Assembly (NCBI RefSeq): GCF_011320115.1
Contig: NZ_JAANOZ010000001.1
Location: forward strand, 124,001 to 188,000
DNA length: 64,000 nt
Direction of reading: 5' to 3'
Origin: Croceibacterium segetis
GTDB taxonomy: Bacteria; Pseudomonadota; Alphaproteobacteria; Sphingomonadales; Sphingomonadaceae
Shown one piece after another: positions 63,062 through 64,000 of this stretch (its first letter is position 1; each line of letters starts with the position of its first letter). A model generated the notes under the pieces. The model worked only from the letters and a program-made list of their open reading frames with translations. It was not told where the DNA came from and ran no database searches. A program made the translations under genes and the position numbers.

Positions 63062-63242
63062 GGCAGGCCCCTCTGTTAAGCTGTGTTCTTTTGCCGCAGC
63101 CTAGGCCCAATTTGACTTTGTCTCAATCTTTGATTTCGCCTCAGGCGCCGGCGCCGGGGATGTGCTTGCAGCACAGCTTCGCTTCCCGCCCGGCTTGGCT
63201 TTCCTCGCATGAGCTCGGGCGGCCGGTCGGCCTTGCGGCCGG

Positions 63243-63938
63243 CTAGTCGCCGGCCGGATCCTCCGCTTCCTCACCCTCCGCTTCGGGAGAAAGCGGCCGC
63301 GCGCGTGCTTGCTCCTGGCGCGCCTCGCCAGCGGTCTCCTCCTCCGCCGCCATCTCGGCGAACAGCGCCTCGTTGGCGAGCCGCCGCTGGCGCATGCCTT
63401 CGAGGAAGCGGTCGATCGATTCGAGCACTTCCTCCTCGCTCTCCTCCTCCTCGGCGCGGTAGCGGGCGACCGCCTCGGCGGCGATGCGCTCGTAGACCGG
63501 GTGCCCGGGCTTGAGCGCGCGCCAGTCGGGCGCATAGCGCTCGCCGCGGCGGTTGCGCAGGAAGAACATCACCAGCGCCTCGTTGAAGCGCGTCTCGTAG
63601 CCCATCACCTTGCCGCCCGAGACGACCATCCGCTCCTCCCCCTCGATCGCCCGGGCGAGCGCGCTGTCCTCGAGCCGCATGACCCCGCGGTCGATCGCCG
63701 CGTCCCACGCCGCGCGGAACTCCTCGGCGCCGGGCCTCTGGCGCAGCTTGTAGAGCGCCTCCATCGAAGCGCCGATGCTGCGCGCCGCCTGGGTGACGAT
63801 GCCGCACTCGGCGAGACTGGCGACGAACGCCCGCTGCCGCGCCGGCCCGATCGAATTGCGCCGCGCCGCCTTGTGCGGGACGGGGCGGAAGCCGAGCAGG
63901 GGATCGCCCGGATCGAGCGGCTCGTGGCGATAGGCCAT
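63243..63938 (-). CDS. Uncharacterised protein with helix-turn-helix-like N-terminus
   Basis: The 231-residue protein has a helical region (about 32-62: R-Q-R-A-F-V-A-S-L-A-E-C-G-I-V-T-Q-A-A-R) that resembles the N-terminal DNA-binding domain of phage terminase small subunits. An acidic, coiled-coil-like C-terminus follows (repeated E-E-E, A-E-A). No phage genes are adjacent, so terminase is unlikely; it is probably a domesticated or regulatory relative. Upstream 63939-64000 holds only the start region and no gene. Confidence 0.6.
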   Translation of the reverse strand: MAYRHEPLDPGDPLLGFRPVPHKAARRNSIGPARQRAFVASLAECGIVTQAARSIGASMEALYKLRQRPGAEEFRAAWDAAIDRGVMRLEDSALARAIEGEERMVVSGGKVMGYETRFNEALVMFFLRNRRGERYAPDWRALKPGHPVYERIAAEAVARYRAEEEESEEEVLESIDRFLEGMRQRRLANEALFAEMAAEEETAGEARQEQARARPLSPEAEGEEAEDPAGD

Positions 63939-64000
63939 GTAGGACGTGCCCTGCCGCGCAATGGCGCGGGTGCAGGCGGGCGGGCGGGGCGTGTTGGATT

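Noticed and set aside
63243-63938. Prophage terminase
   Set aside because: No large terminase, portal or integrase nearby within the window.

Overview
The window is GC-rich chromosomal DNA from an alphaproteobacterium, most likely a sphingomonad (Sphingomonadales). I infer this from the MucR-type regulator, a Fur protein without cysteine pairs, the plsC-miaB-phoH-ybeY-corC neighbourhood, class II DAHP synthase, two large TonB-dependent receptors, HRXXN/HWE histidine kinases and the clan AA protease. I see no prophage, insertion sequence, integron or CRISPR array. About 95% of the window is coding, in short operons with frequent 1-4 nt overlaps.

Layout: 1-1.9 kb, two paralogous small membrane proteins and a LysR regulator. 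2-4.5 kb, the corC-ybeY-phoH operon, separated from miaB by an oppositely oriented RcnB-like periplasmic gene. 5.2-10.8 kb, housekeeping genes on the minus strand (miaB, plsC, fur, mucR, rimI, tsaB, a RutE-like reductase, an Nfu-type scaffold). 10.9-22.6 kb, genes on the plus strand: secreted M16 protease, DAHP synthase, MASE1-GGDEF cyclase, the egtB-egtD-DUF5996 operon for ergothioneine, a membrane retropepsin and an AAHS-type transporter. 22.6-31.7 kb, two TonB-dependent receptors, a LysR regulator, a VOC protein, an ATP-dependent DNA ligase overlapping exonuclease III, and tRNA-Gln. 31.7-42.1 kb, YghU-like GST, an MFS transporter, topoisomerase IB, a single-domain response regulator facing an HRXXN kinase, a glutathionyl-hydroquinone reductase/GMC oxidoreductase pair, an MBL hydrolase and a DUF885 peptidase. 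42.2-48.3 kb, ilvE, an unusual 540-bp non-coding locus, a lipoprotein, tlyA, tspO, ubiK, DUF1993, recO and leuB. 48.3-64 kb, DUF418, a GT2-GtrA fusion, prolyl oligopeptidase, a GT39 transferase, metZ, a second HRXXN kinase, apaG, several regulators, an L,D-transpeptidase-like protein and two uncharacterised proteins.

Two loci stand out. The first is the 43.4-43.85 kb spacer beside ilvE. It holds an 18-codon ORF whose ribosome binding site matches the whole 16S anti-Shine-Dalgarno tail, a terminator on each strand, and a 9-bp-arm palindrome at the ilvE promoter. The second is a dispersed stress-signalling set: two HRXXN kinases 20 kb apart share an identical 13-bp promoter segment preceded by GGAAC, as in EcfG-dependent promoters, and one of them faces a single-domain response regulator. 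Ergothioneine synthesis, a glutathione-linked reductase, a GST and DNA-repair genes in the same window fit an oxidative-stress-tolerant lifestyle, but that link is inference.
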